Of a DNA stretch of 64,000 bases, positions 1 through 12,700 are shown piece after piece (the first letter of the stretch is position 1; each line of letters opens with the position of its first letter). The notes beneath the pieces were generated by a model. It was not told the origin of the DNA, made no database searches, and saw only the letters and a program-made list of their open reading frames with translations. The position numbers and the translations under genes are program-made. This DNA comes from Lumnitzera littorea (lineage: Eukaryota > Streptophyta > Magnoliopsida > Myrtales > Combretaceae): the NCBI GenBank assembly GCA_024138015.1, contig JAMXBB010000002.1:7992301-8056300 (forward strand), given 5' to 3'.

Positions 1-309
1 GTATTTTTTAGAAACTAATATTTTTTTCATGCTTATGATAGTATTCATAAAAATATATTAAAATAATACTTTTAGTTATATTACTCATAATTACTATTAA
101 TATCATCCATGTCACTATAAATACATCATTTCAAACATTTTATTTAAATGTAAATAATTTTTATATATGCATTATTGCAACCCACAACTTAAGGTGGGTC
201 AATTGACCCATCATCTCTAATTTTTTTTTTTTCAAGAAAAAAAAAAAAGGAAAGAAAGAAAGAAAGAAAACCAATTGATCTCAATCGGTTTGCATGGCCC
301 GTTGCGTCT

Positions 310-386
310 GATCGGTTTTGTAGATAGCACGCTGCTTAACTAGTGTGACTAGTGAAGTTTGTTGATCAATAGTGGATGCTCCGGTT
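310..386 (+). repeat. Dispersed direct repeat, copy 1
   Basis: A segment of roughly 70 bp containing the string tagcacgctgctt and then ttgatc..gtggatgctc recurs at 1,463-1,532 in the same orientation with small gaps. Both copies are seen directly. The element family is unknown. Confidence 0.65.
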
Positions 387-852
387 ATGTTATATCATCT
401 CCCTTGATTGTGTCATGATCAGTTTCATTGCTTTATCTGTTATGAATTACGACCATAGGATGATAGATTGGTACAAGGACAAAGAAAATTGATGCTTTTA
501 TCTTGTTTGAGAGGTGGGGAGTAAAATCTCTGTCATGATCTTGCATTAGCTTGATTGTTGGAAGAAATGAAAGGAAATAAAATAAAATCATCTTTAATTC
601 AAGTTAAATACAAACTCTTAATGAGAATTCTTAAAAGAAACTTTCATCATTTATAAATTAAATGGATCATTTTAACATTACAAGATGCAATTTATGCTAT
701 TTCATGTAACCATCCAATTTCTTAATCAATCTTACTAATTTTATAAACTTATTCTAATTAAATTCACAATAATCACAAGCGAATCTTCATTAGCTCATAC
801 CAACCATATATTTCAAACTTTTGGAGAAAACGTGAGAGAAGGTCCGAAATTC

Positions 853-936
853 CAACTTCCTGGGCCTTTCACTTGACAGATATGACCATATAAATACAAA
901 AGACATTATTTTCCACAACTTCCTGGGCCTTTCACT
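853..936 (+). repeat. Perfect 21-bp direct repeat around an inverted-repeat arm
   Basis: The 21 bases at 853-873 recur exactly at 916-936 (core cttcctgggcctttcact). The DNA between them, 874-916, is one arm of an inverted repeat whose partner is at 1,583-1,625. A partial third copy of the direct repeat, sharing gaaattccaacttcctg, begins near 1,535. Confidence 0.7.
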
Positions 937-1200
937 AGAAATTTTTGTTTTACCCATTATTTTTTTTCCAAAATTTAATCCTACCTTCTCATTTCATCTA
1001 TCTCATAATGTGCTTTTAAGATTAAAAAAAAAATATATAGATAACTATATGATTACGATTTATATAATTTAGTGGTACAAGTTCTGGTTTTTTACATGGG
1101 ATGAATTAGGCATGATTTCTATGTTCACTATATTTGTTATTAATATGGAAGGTAACATAATAACATAGGTGAAATGCATAAATTATAAAGTAAAATATCA

Positions 1201-1470
1201 TTTGATATTTTTTTAAAGTTTTTTATAATTGGAACATTGTTCTTTCATTAAAATAGATCATATTCAATACCTATATTCATTTCTTGTATAAAAAAGGAAA
1301 CGATTTCTTTTACTTCTCCATTTGATGAAATTTCAAGAAACTTGAGACCATGGAAATACATTTTTTTTTTCTCCTGGAAGAAATAGCAAGGAATATAGAA
1401 AACGTGCATGCTTCAAATTGTTTGGGATAACAATGACACAATAATATTATGTCAACAGTGACATAATCAG
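1201..1470 (+). repeat. Local duplication of ~270 bp, copy 1
   Basis: This block aligns almost end to end with 3,581-3,872 on the same strand. Shared landmarks include ttgatgaaatttcaa, accatgg.aatacat, gcaaacgtgca or gaaaacgtgca, and caatgacacaataatatt (18 identical bases). It encodes nothing recognisable. Its right end merges into the dispersed repeat at 1,463-1,532. Confidence 0.75.
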
Positions 1471-1532
1471 TTTAGTAGGTAGCACGCTGCTTGAATAGTG
1501 TGTAGTTCGTTGATCCAGTGGATGCTCTGGTT
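1463..1532 (+). repeat. Dispersed direct repeat, copy 2
   Basis: Second copy of the repeat at 310-386. It shares gtagcacgctgctt-type sequence followed by ttgatcc and gtggatgctc. It lies directly downstream of the 270-bp duplicated block. Confidence 0.65.
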
Positions 1533-1582
1533 TGAAATTCCAACTTCCTGTATTCTTTCAACCTGCTCTAATTTTTATTCAT

Positions 1583-1625
1583 GTGAAAAATAACGTTTTA
1601 TGTATTTATATGGTCACATTTGTCA
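1583..1625 (-). repeat. Inverted-repeat arm pairing with 874-916
   Basis: The reverse complement of these 43 bases matches 874-916 at about 37 positions, sharing gaccatataaataca. The arms enclose about 670 bp. This geometry fits a small terminal-inverted-repeat (MITE-like) element or a decayed palindrome. No target duplication could be confirmed. Confidence 0.6.
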
Positions 1626-2640
1626 TGTGAAACACATCGATTCATGAGGTCTGCAACAAATGGGACAGCTTTAGAGGGCTCTCAATTGTGTTTTAGTTTG
1701 TGAGAGTGTCTAGTTATAGAATAGAGGACTTGAAGAACTTTCCCTGGTAGATGAATGAAACTATTGGGTTCTTCATGTGCAGCTTGCACTGTAGTGTTTG
1801 CCGTTAGAGCCATCATCTGACGTGCTTTGGACTAGATAGACTTGGAAGATTGGCTGTGAATTTGTGCTAGACATTATGTGATTATTCTCTCTTCTTTCAA
1901 AAATAATTAATGGATATCTTATTCGTTAATATATCAAATGATGAAACTTTTCATCTTTTTGTTTGTTTTTCTTCTGTAAAACTTGTAATTGGTGTTAATA
2001 AAACATGAAAAGATTTATTATTTTTAGATTCTTAATAAGTGTTGGGATCCATTTATATAAGTGTTTTTTTAGTCATATCATCAAAATAATTTGAGCTAAT
2101 TAACATAATAACCGTTAAAACCAAAAGCCTCTAACTCACTGAGACTTAATGTTAGATTTTGATGAGGATTGCGATTATAAGGTTGTTTGTACCATCAACT
2201 TTCTCCCGCGTCTTTTGCTTTAAGCACTAACTAAAGGAGATACTTAACATGAGGATGTTACTCGATCAATTTTACATTCATTTCATGTCCACTTCTCATT
2301 CATTAGACCAGTAAAATAATTCGAATCCATTTCAAAATTATATATAATATGTCACGATAAACTTCAATTACTAAAACTTTACCTTTTTCCTATTATTTTT
2401 TATTAGATTACTAATGAAATTTAATCTATTCAATTAGCATATATACAAATAAAAAATCTTATTATTATATAAAAAATAATATAAATAGGTATAGATAGAT
2501 GAAAGAATAAAATATATTTTAATATATGTAGAGAAGAATATGGAGTATTGACCTAACAATATGTATAAATGTATATGTATATATATATATACACTAACGA
2601 TTGATGCACCTTATTATGTATGCAAAAAATGCAAAATGAG

Positions 2641-2643
<3 letters not shown>

Positions 2644-2672
<29 letters not shown>
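2644..2672. repeat. (AT)n microsatellite
   Basis: Uninterrupted TA dinucleotide run. Similar runs occur near 5,051, 20,028, 20,106, 20,562, 23,700, 32,740, 35,095, 37,135, 49,287, 56,142 and 62,408. Confidence 0.9.
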
Positions 2673-2676
<4 letters not shown>

Positions 2677-3580
2677 ATTAGTGAGCGAGTGTGGAAAAGT
2701 GAGAAAATGGAAAAAATAGGAGAGAGAAAAGAGAGATATAAGTGCAGTTAATGGGAAAGTGAAAAAAGTTATAGAGATTAAAGAAATAAAGAGAGAGAAA
2801 AAAGAATAATAGAACATATTTATTCATTAGTTATACTTTTAATAGTTTATTTTATTTTTAGTTTTTTATATTAAATAATAGTAAATAAAGGATAAATATG
2901 TAATTTTAAAAAAAGCGGTTACTTAAGGTCCTATTTACTTTAATAATATAGATATGAATTTCTAAAGACTCGTTCATATTTTTTAATAAACCGATTTAAC
3001 CCTTTATCTCACCTTTAGTACTATATCTAGTAGATTTATACCGTTAAAAACATAATTATTTTAATAGTTCTGATTTAATAAATACAAAATAAAGAGTAAG
3101 ATATGAGCTAAATCAATCCCATTAAAAACACGACTAAGACCATAAAAAGATTGACACACACATACATATATAAATGGAGAGATATAGAGAGATAGGGACC
3201 TGTATGATTAAACAAAATTATAATAACAAAAAAGGGTATATAATTTAATTAGTAAGTTATTTATTATATGTATTTATCTATATTATTAGAGCTAGAAGAG
3301 ATTTAGGTAACTATTTCTTTTAAAATTACTATTTAGGCCTCCAATTGAAAATTATATAATAAAAAAATCAATACTTAAAATAACTTATTAAATGTTTTAT
3401 ATATGAATAAAATTGAAATTTTCTTTAATTTCACTTTCCATCTCTTTTTGTTAATTTTCCTTGTAAATCACTCTTAGTTAATAAAATGGGAATAGATAAT
3501 TTCAATATCTGCAAGAAGTTGGCCGTAGATATAAGTATAGATAACTTTAATATATTTTAAATATTATAAATTTCAATATA

Positions 3581-3872
3581 TTTGATAGTTTTCCAAAATC
3601 TCTTAAAATTGGAATATTGTTCTCTCATTCGGATAAAACATGTATAATACTCGTGCGCATTCCTTGTATAATATATGGCTGGAAAAAGTAAGTAAAGGAA
3701 ATAATTTCTTACTTCTCTATTTGATGAAATTTCAAAAGACTTTATACCATGGGAATACATATATATATATTTCCTGAAAATAATAGCAAGTAATCTAGCA
3801 AACGTGCAATCACTTCGAATTATATGGGACAACAATGACACAATAATATTATGGGAATATTGACATCATTAG
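3581..3872 (+). repeat. Local duplication of ~270 bp, copy 2
   Basis: Same-strand partner of 1,201-1,470, 2.4 kb downstream, with point differences and short indels. One indel is a short (AT)n insertion near 3,762. The level of divergence by eye suggests an old duplication or two insertions of one repeat family. Confidence 0.75.
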
Positions 3873-4250
3873 CAAAAATATAGCATTGTTGGTACCATTA
3901 AAATTATTGAAACAACCTATATAATAAGGTTGCTAAAATTATTATAATATAGTGGTATCAAATCAATCTTTCTATGGAATATACCAGTTTTAATTTCTTC
4001 TTTTGGAGTTGTAATATGGTAGTTGAAAAAAAAAAAAAAAAACAAAAAGAGAGGCAATGAGGCTCAAATGAAAAATTGAAGATTTTATCCATTCTTGAGA
4101 AAGTATTTTTGGATTTTTCTTGATATGTCGAAATAATAATCTAACAAAATCTTTGATTGATGGTGTATAATTGTTAAAAACTGTCTTGGCGTAACTAATT
4201 TGGCAATCATATGGACAGTCACCTATCATCCATTAATGTACCTACGTACC

Positions 4251-7200
4251 TTGAAGACATCAACAATAAATAGAGTTATCAGCTACATAGCACTGGAGGT
4301 CCCCTGCTGGAACAAACCCTAGGTTTTTGCATCGAATTTAGCGTATTCGCCATGTTGAGGAAAGGTAGCACATACGTGTATGGTTTCACTAGCTCTACAC
4401 GATGATGGCTCTTATGAAGATTCATGAAAGCCACCACCTGGAGAACATTACACTCCACTATATTATTTACGTTTCCAAGGGAGAAACAAATAGGTCAATA
4501 TACGTTTTTCTTCACAATAACTAAACAACGGAGCTTTGGAATTCCATTTGGCCTGGCATGGAAAGGGACTGAAAGGAGCACAACGGTGTAACATTTCGGG
4601 TAAGTGTGGTTACTTTGTGAAATTAATATTTCCTTGAGTTCAAATGGTTGTGTTATTTTCTTTTCTTCTTCCTTTTTTGGTCGAACTTTCATTAGTTTAT
4701 ATGTAAACTATTCATAGAAGTTTCGATGGTTTCGGTTGCTTACTTCATCAGTATTGTCATATTCGAGTTGATATTTACGATTCAACCTGATTTAATCAAG
4801 TTTGGTTATAAAACTAATCTAATCAAATCTTAATTAAATCACTATTGAATTTTATACTACCTCTTTAACTTTTGGCCCTCTTAATGTTCGAATCAACCAC
4901 TAGATTGAGCTTGATAAGATTATACTTCATTTAACTCAGTTGTCTGTTAGTGGGATTAGGTATTGAGTTTTGATAAACTCTAAACCTTATTAGGCATCGC
5001 ATGGTTGGATAGTTGAGGATTAAAAGCTATAGGCTTTATGCAGTAGTTTATATATATATATATATATATATCTTGAGAATATATAATAAAATTGTTAGTC
5101 TTCACACATGATAAAAACCCAACGAGGTCTAATTTTTATGCCCATATCTAGTTGAACTGGCAAATAAGCTTATGAGTCTAACTTTATCTCACATCACAAT
5201 CTCAACTCGGTTTTATGGTTTAAATCTATTTCTTTTATCATTATTTAGTGTTCTCATCGAAATGTCTAGATTAGTAACCGTCATATTCAAATACTGGGAG
5301 CTTTTAAAGTTCCTTGGTGATAATTTTGTGGATCCATTTACAAACACTAGTTAAATTACAAACGCTTCGACTGATTTTAGAAACTAAGAGTAATTTTACG
5401 GATTGGAGTAAATCTATGACCTTTAATGAGGTTTTATGAACTTTAAATAAAATTACATACATAAAGTGAATTTAAAAATACATAGCAATAATGTTTTTGG
5501 ATTGCTCAAATATTAACAACAAATCAAACATATTACGAATATTTGAGTAAAGTCATTTCTGAGCACTTTCAACAAACTTAAATGAAATAAAAACTTGGAG
5601 TAGTCTATGAACAAGTTCGCAATGCAAATTTGTTATGGACATTTGAGTAAATTTGCAAACTTATTATTTGCAAAAAGCACTCAAAATCCATAACTTCATT
5701 TAAATTCACCAAAATACTTAACAAAAATGACTTCACCGAAAAGCATCCATAACATGTTCGTAATGTTGAATTTGCTATGAACATTTGAGCTCACCATATA
5801 TTTCATAAAATCATGAAATAATATTTTACTCAAAATTCATCAAAGTACTTAAAAGAACCTCATAATAATTCGTAGTTTGTAAAACCACTCAAATGTTTAT
5901 GACATAACTCTTGTTCATATGTTCATAAAGATACCAGCAAAATTTTCACCTAGGTAACTTTATAATTCCTCTCGGATATGAACACGTAGTAAACTTATTA
6001 ATTAAAAATAATTTAAAATATTCCTTTTCAAATTATATTCTGTTACTTACAGATTCCACTGGTATAAGTTTAAGAATGATTTCAGCAATAAATTAAATTT
6101 TCATTATAAGATTCGAGAGGGAAAAGGTGAGAGATCCACGAAAACGGCAATCGGCATGTTTGTCAAGGTTTTGTTTAAGGAAGCGATAGGGTAAATTTAA
6201 GATGGTAAAAACATTGAATTCTAGTGAGGATTGAATTAAAAGGACATTCGAAAATACATTTTCGAGCATTGGCCAAAATGAGATTTGGTATAGCCCGATT
6301 CATTCAATTCGAATATGTTCAGATTTTTCCTCGGTACATCTAATCTACACGAACATTTTTCATATATTTTGTGGGAAAATGGTCGAGACAAATGCGCTCC
6401 GCTTAGTGCATACCAAATGGTCACGTAAGATTAAATGCTAAAATATAAGTATGCTAGTCTAAGCAAACCGAAAAATAAAAATTTCATATTTATTATGATA
6501 ATCTTAGGATCACTATCTAATTGTACGAATTTTTTTTTTTTTCATTTTATACTTGAAATTATTAAATATTATAAGCTCAATCACTTTTTTTTTTTCGACA
6601 AATTCGATATATAAAGTTTGAACTTATTGAATTTCATATCTAATAAAATCTTTTCTTTCTTGTAAAATTTACGGTATCTATCCTCTTTGAAAAAGTGAAA
6701 TGCCAAATAATTATTAATCAGAGAGTATAATTATGGGTACATCAGTAAATTTAACGAATAAATGCATAAAATTTACTAACTACAGCTTTTAGACGTGAAA
6801 CTAAACACTTACAGTTCAGATACTGGTTTTAATAATGCCTTTACAAAATTAAATTCTTAACTAATATGTACTCAAACATTGAGGCAGCATATTGAGAAAT
6901 GTGGCCTACTCATGTCATCGATAAAACTGGACCTTAAGTGAAAATTAATTAAATTGGCAACGCTATGAGGATTATAAGATGTGGGAGAGTGGCATTAGAT
7001 ATCAGTGGATCTGCTACCCTACCCTACTGGGTCGTAGATCCTTAGGTCCATTTATCCTTGACCAGTAACTAATCAGCCAGTAGATAGAGCTAAGAGCTAA
7101 GGAGAGTGAGGAAAAACAGATTGATCGGAAATACATTATTTGTTCTGATAAATAATAAGTAAATATAATTATATTTAGATACATATTAATTAATAATGGT

Positions 7201-8650
7201 GAGTTTATATTTTTATATGTTAAGATTTTATTAACATATTCTCATAATTTATTAAAATACATACTTTGTTAATGCCATTTAATTTTTTTTCGAGTCTATG
7301 ACCTACTGGGTTTATGTAGTTGGTTCCGATTCTAGTCCTCATAATTTCATTTTTCCTTTTTTTTTTTTCTTTTTTCAATTTAATTTTCGTTTTAAATAAA
7401 TACGAACCTGTTGTGTCCTACCGACATGCTGGTCCCCGCATGCCTGGCTTGTCCTGCACAGGGCCGCAACTGGATCCAGACCGTGTCAACCGCACCGCCA
7501 GTTATGGGCCTACTTAAAACCTTAGCCAACAGTCTGTCCACAGTGGCACAATTGTCTATTTGTCTTAGCTTGGTCAGAGAATTACTGCGTAGTATTATCA
7601 CCCTTCTTACATAATATATCTAACAAATATACCTTGATATTGTGTGAAATTTTAAAGAAATCCCGATCTCATTATTTTAACAGGTTATTTCAGTGGCCAC
7701 CAAATTCTTATTCTCGTATCTTCTGTCAGCAGATTCCTATCATCGTATCTTGATTTTGCTTGCTCTTGCAACAATTTTAGTTCCATAGAAGGAAACGTTT
7801 AAATAAATGTTTTCCTCCTCAAAATGACACTTTATATAAGAGCAGAATGAATGATTTACAACTGAGCTGAAAGCTGTCTAGATTGATATTTCGTAATTCA
7901 TACAATATATGGAGATCCTACCTTAATTCAATAGTAAATAAAAATACTAGAGTATGAAGTGAAAAATAGCAACATCAAATCAAACAAATCATAGCAAAAC
8001 AAACAAAGATAAGAGAGGAAAGAATTGGCAAAAGTAATTTTATGTGGAAAATCTTTATTATGGGCGAAAAGTGGCAAGCGGATGAATAGAGTTCATCTAC
8101 TTAATGGATCACCATGAGTACAAAGATGCATAACAATCTTAATAGAAATAGCTAAAATCCACTTACAACAAAAAGATAATCAAATATTGAGGGTGGCATC
8201 TCTTAAATATTGGTGAAGCCTATTGCAGAACACTTGAGCATTAATGTGATTTAGTGACAACCAAAAATATATAGGTAATCAACTAGCCTCTACAAGCCAT
8301 TGACTGATTATGAAATAAGCCTTAGAGCTAATTTTCTTGGGCATTGTAGAATGTATCTTTAGTTTCTCGTTTTATCTTGTTTCCTATTTGATGATTTATT
8401 CTCTACCCATGTTAAGGTTCACAAATAAGCATTTAGAGTCTACTTTACATTTCATCTAGTTCCATGAGAGTTAGATTTGTTTGGTGATACTTTCACCTAC
8501 AAAGTTTGGTGAGTTTGTGAATGTTTGTCTAAGATTGACTCTAAGATTTCATCAAGAGAGTGTGTTAACTTTGTAACTCTATGTAGATTGTAATGAGTCA
8601 TTTTGGTCTGATTGTTGTAAGTAAGATTGTCATATAGTAGGGACTTTGTA
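4251..8650. other. Gene-free spacer
   Basis: No recognisable gene. Contents are an (AT)n run near 5,051, AT-rich unique-looking DNA, and one GC-richer island at about 7,410-7,560 with overlapping open frames on both strands but no recognisable protein. A repeat shared with 15.9 kb lies at 4,530-4,625. Confidence 0.5.
4530..4625 (+). repeat. Repeat shared with 15,855-15,950
   Basis: Both copies contain catttggc, then aaagggac.ga, then ttcgggtaagtg, in the same order and orientation and at similar spacing. The shared end ttcgg|gtaagtg looks like a splice donor, so the repeat may descend from an exon, but no protein was recognised. Moderate support from sequence only. Confidence 0.5.
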
Positions 8651-8725
8651 TATTACCCTTGTATACACTTGATTTTTATTAATATTGTGTATTACTCCTA
8701 TATACTCTTGATTTTTATTAATAAA
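8651..8725 (+). repeat. Tandem duplication, ~39-bp unit
   Basis: Two adjacent units each run tattac(c/t)c.t.tata(c)(a/t)ctt followed by gatttttattaata. It lies in a stretch that resembles the end of an LTR, but no partner LTR was seen. Confidence 0.7.
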
Positions 8726-8879
8726 TTTATCTCCTTCACTCATGGAATTTCATCTTATATTAAGGTTTTCATTTAAAATAATTGTGGTTAGCTCTTCTTT
8801 TGTTTTACTTAATTTGATATTCGGATAATTCTAGTAGTTTACCTTGACAACAAAAGAATCGACAGAATCATAAAGATAT

Positions 8880-9760
8880 GCCATCATATCTATTGATGAT
8901 AGTTCTTAAACACAAGCCAACCTCCTTAGGCCCAAAGTAAAGCACCCCAACTTTAAAGATCGAGGCCCAAATGGGTCAAGTTTGACCGCCTCGAGTCAAC
9001 ACTTGAGGAACCTAACCCTTAAGCTGCTAATCATAGCAGTGATTGGGTAGACCATCATAGGCCCAGTATCGATGGATAGCCAAATGATAGCTTCATCTTA
9101 GCCTCTGGATGTAAGGAACTGAAGGGCTTAGCTAAATGAAGTCTTGCAAAACTTAGATATCATTAAAAGCTTGACTAGTTCTCAACGAGATTGCCCCAAG
9201 GCTTAGCCACATATAATACAATGTGATCTCTAATGGTTTAACTTTTGAAAAGCCCACATGGCTATTGGTGTATGGCATGGTTAAACATTTATGAGGAAAA
9301 AACAAATATAAGACCCAAAAAGAATAATTCATGCCTCCATTCGAAGATCTTATCAACCTCGAACCACCAAAGTCTAAGACCACGTGCCATGAGTTGATGG
9401 GAGCTCAGGAGGTTGAAAATATAAATACTTATTCTCCCACTCTCTACGAGTAAGTTCTCTCTTTTGGCATCCTTTTCTCACACTCTTTGTGTCCCTCTTC
9501 ATCAAATTAGACATTCCCTTATAAGTATTACTAACTTAAGTAATAATGGAGTTGTCAACCTGAATAATTCTCAATTGTGCTATTTACCCTTTTCTGATTT
9601 GTAATTTGACCAGGATGAGCGAAACCTTCCCCTAGTTAGTCTATCTAACCGTTGGGAGATCCATTATCCTTTACCAACTAGAAGTATTAGATGACAATAT
9701 CTATCTCAACAATCTCATCATGAGTCAATTGTAGATTCAAACCCAAAAGTTCATTAATAA
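8880..9760 (+). mobile_element. Possible solo LTR remnant
   Basis: The stretch has a TATA-like aaatataaatactt near 9,420 followed by pyrimidine-rich sequence and a moderately GC-rich body, a layout typical of plant LTR promoters and leaders. No gag-pol, second LTR or target duplication is visible. It could equally be ordinary intergenic DNA. Confidence 0.3.
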
Positions 9761-12700
9761 CATGCTGACTTTTATGGGACCGAGTCATTTGTAATAAAAC
9801 CCTACACACTCATTTACTGGACTCTCCATTAGAATAAGGACTAAGAAAACATTAAAAATAAGAAACAGATAAAATAAAAGAAGATAAAACAAAAGAGCAA
9901 ACTGAAAAATAGCAAACTTTTACTATTCTCGCAAATTCTCATCTAAAATCCTATTTCTTCGCTTGGGCTTTTACGAATCCATATACTTCATATATAAGAT
10001 CGGCGACGAGATAGCTCATTTCGTATTTAAAATAAATATACAATAATGGGAAATCGTCCGATTTCTCGCACATGATTCGTATTGGACCTAGTAGAGGTGT
10101 TTATGGTTCACTGAAAAAATAGTGAAGAAATAAATTTCTTATTCCATTTAAATTGATTCCACAACAAGAGTGGTTTAAAAGCCAAACCAAATGAAACCAT
10201 GTTTAAAACATTCCGATTCAAAACCTTATTAAACTTATATAAAGATCTAAACTAAATAGCTTTAAATATATTGTGATATGGTTTAATTTAGTTCAATCCC
10301 CGTTTGAAAGTACCCTATTTTAGTTGATAATACTAATGGTCACAAAAAGCTTTCAATCAAATGTTCATATTCAAATTTAGAAACATTATATAAAAATTAA
10401 AGTCACATTAAATTATATTATAGTAATATTACATCTTAGGTTAGTTGCATGAGTTTGCTCAAGAGATGAGAGACGACGGTAAATAAAAATGAGTGGACCA
10501 GAGTAGTTAGGAGTTAGATGAGACATGATAAAAAGAAAAGGCAAACATTATTAGGTTGAAATGTTTATAAGATTTAAAATTTAAAATGTATTGCTTTTTT
10601 TTTTTTTAATGAGAAGTAGCTCGGTTAGGTTTGGTTTGATCCCTCAATTAAGTCATCTCCAAACCAAACAATGAATTGAACTAAAATAAAGAACCCTATT
10701 TAATGGTTTGGCTTGATTCAATATATTTACTTTATCATGAAACCTATGATAATGTTTGTGATTTTATATAAGGGAGTCCTACCTATTTCACTAATTCATG
10801 AGAAAATAGTAGGTTGGTACGGTCCAATGAATAGCCTTATGATGGAGCATCACGAACTTTTTTTTTTTTCTTCAAATGTTTTTAGAATCTTGACGGTCTA
10901 GGCTTTTCATTGATTGTGATAATCTAGGTCCTGAGTGAATCTTTAGCAGCATAGGCGTGATTTTGTAGGGATTTTCACAGTCGAAATATTGATGCAATAA
11001 TATGCAATAGAGTAAATGAAAGTTTGCACTATATCGAGCACATATGCCATTTGTTTGCATGCAATAAACGCAAGCATATATGCACCATATCTCGCAGCTC
11101 ACATCAACTTTGCACCCATCTTTTGACCCTTCCTTCACTTTCACAATGACTTGTATATTCTACAAGATAAGGCTCATTTAAAGGTAACCCTGAAAAAAGA
11201 TTCAATAAAATGTCGTGCATAATGAATAGTAATAAGTAAGATTTAATAAAAGTCGAACACTTCATCCATAGTATATGAATAATTATTACCATTGGTTGCA
11301 AATACTCTTTTGTATGAAAATTTATTTGTTTTTATATATCATGTTACAATTCATGTAATTTGTCACTTCTGAAAATTATTTCTTATGACAATAAAATGTA
11401 ACGTTCAATAACATACAAATAAAGTTATTTACACTATGAATACTTGTTAGTATTCAAAGATAGATATAGGGAACATTGACATTGTATTATTAGATTGTAT
11501 ATAGATTGCCAAGTATAATTAGCCATTTGTTGATTGGCAATCCTGTTCCTAAAAATGGTAGCAAACATAAGCTTTAAGGGATGTTAAAGTTGGTTCTAGC
11601 ATGACCATTTCATACTCAAGTCAGAAATGAATCGGGTAATAAAGGAATATAGATAGAGCGTATATATATGTTTAGAGTGAGAGAGTTTTCAAACATTTAC
11701 CAATGAGGCTTGATATAGTACTTATAAATGGATGGATGAGTTGGATAAGGAAAGTTATTAATGCTGAGATCTCCTATATGACTCTAGATTTTATGGCGAG
11801 AATTTCAATGAGTTAACAACCTTTGATCTATTAATTTATCGTGCTTTTCCTGCTATCCTTCATTGAATCCCTAGTTCAACTCGATTAACCTAAGTCAAGG
11901 TGTGATGACTTGAGGCTAGGTCGGATGATCTAAAGCTAAGTTGGGTAATTTGGAGCTAATTTAGGTAATTAGACTTGGATTAGCCAACCTAAGTCTAAAG
12001 ACCTATATTTTAATCAAGTTGCCAGAGCTGATTTGGTGAGTATGGGCTTGAAAGCCCACATCGAAAATAACCTATCAATACCACTTATTTATAAAATTAG
12101 CATATATATTCGAAACCATTTGGGCTAACATTGAGTCGTTTAGGCCACTAAATATTAGATACAACATTAATTTGAAGTTGTTAGTGGTAAGAACTGATGA
12201 TTTCTGCTCGTTGCACACCCACTTTGTCCTATAATAGAGCATATAAATATTATTTATAGTATTTTTCAATAAGAAACAATATCGCCTATTTTATAAATCC
12301 AAAAAAAACATGCGGCGTTCTAGTCTAAAAATAAAAGGTAGACCGACATACATTTTTATGCCATGGTCTTTTTCGGAGTGAGACAGTGCTCAATTTAAGT
12401 GAAAAATATGACTTTCCATTCTTCCACTTGCACTTGTCATAAGAACCACCGTCAGACAGCTAACGCACTTTCAATATCGTAGGCAAAAGGCTCTTCTGTT
12501 GATAACCCATCACTTTTAAATGGCTTGGTTTGGAAACGTACAGTCGGACTGGAATCATCCTTATTTTCTTAATTTATTTTAATTTTCCCCCTTTAATTAT
12601 CTTTTATCGTTCTTTCTTGGTATGATTGTCATCATAATCATGGTCGTCGCCATCGTCACCGTATTTCAATTCGATTTTCACTTTTTCCTTATAGGATTTA

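Larger units (their letters stand above)
1..4250. other. Gene-free AT-rich spacer with local duplications
   Basis: No coding region with a recognisable product is visible on either strand. Open frames here are short and made of low-complexity codons. The stretch holds several short direct and inverted repeats (listed separately), long A or T runs and an (AT)n tract. The repeats suggest remnants of small non-autonomous transposable elements, but no family is identifiable by eye. Confidence 0.6.

Noticed and set aside
7392..7614. Three overlapping open frames in a GC-richer island
   Set aside because: Both strands are open and none shows a recognisable motif. It could be a transposon piece, but nothing supports a gene.
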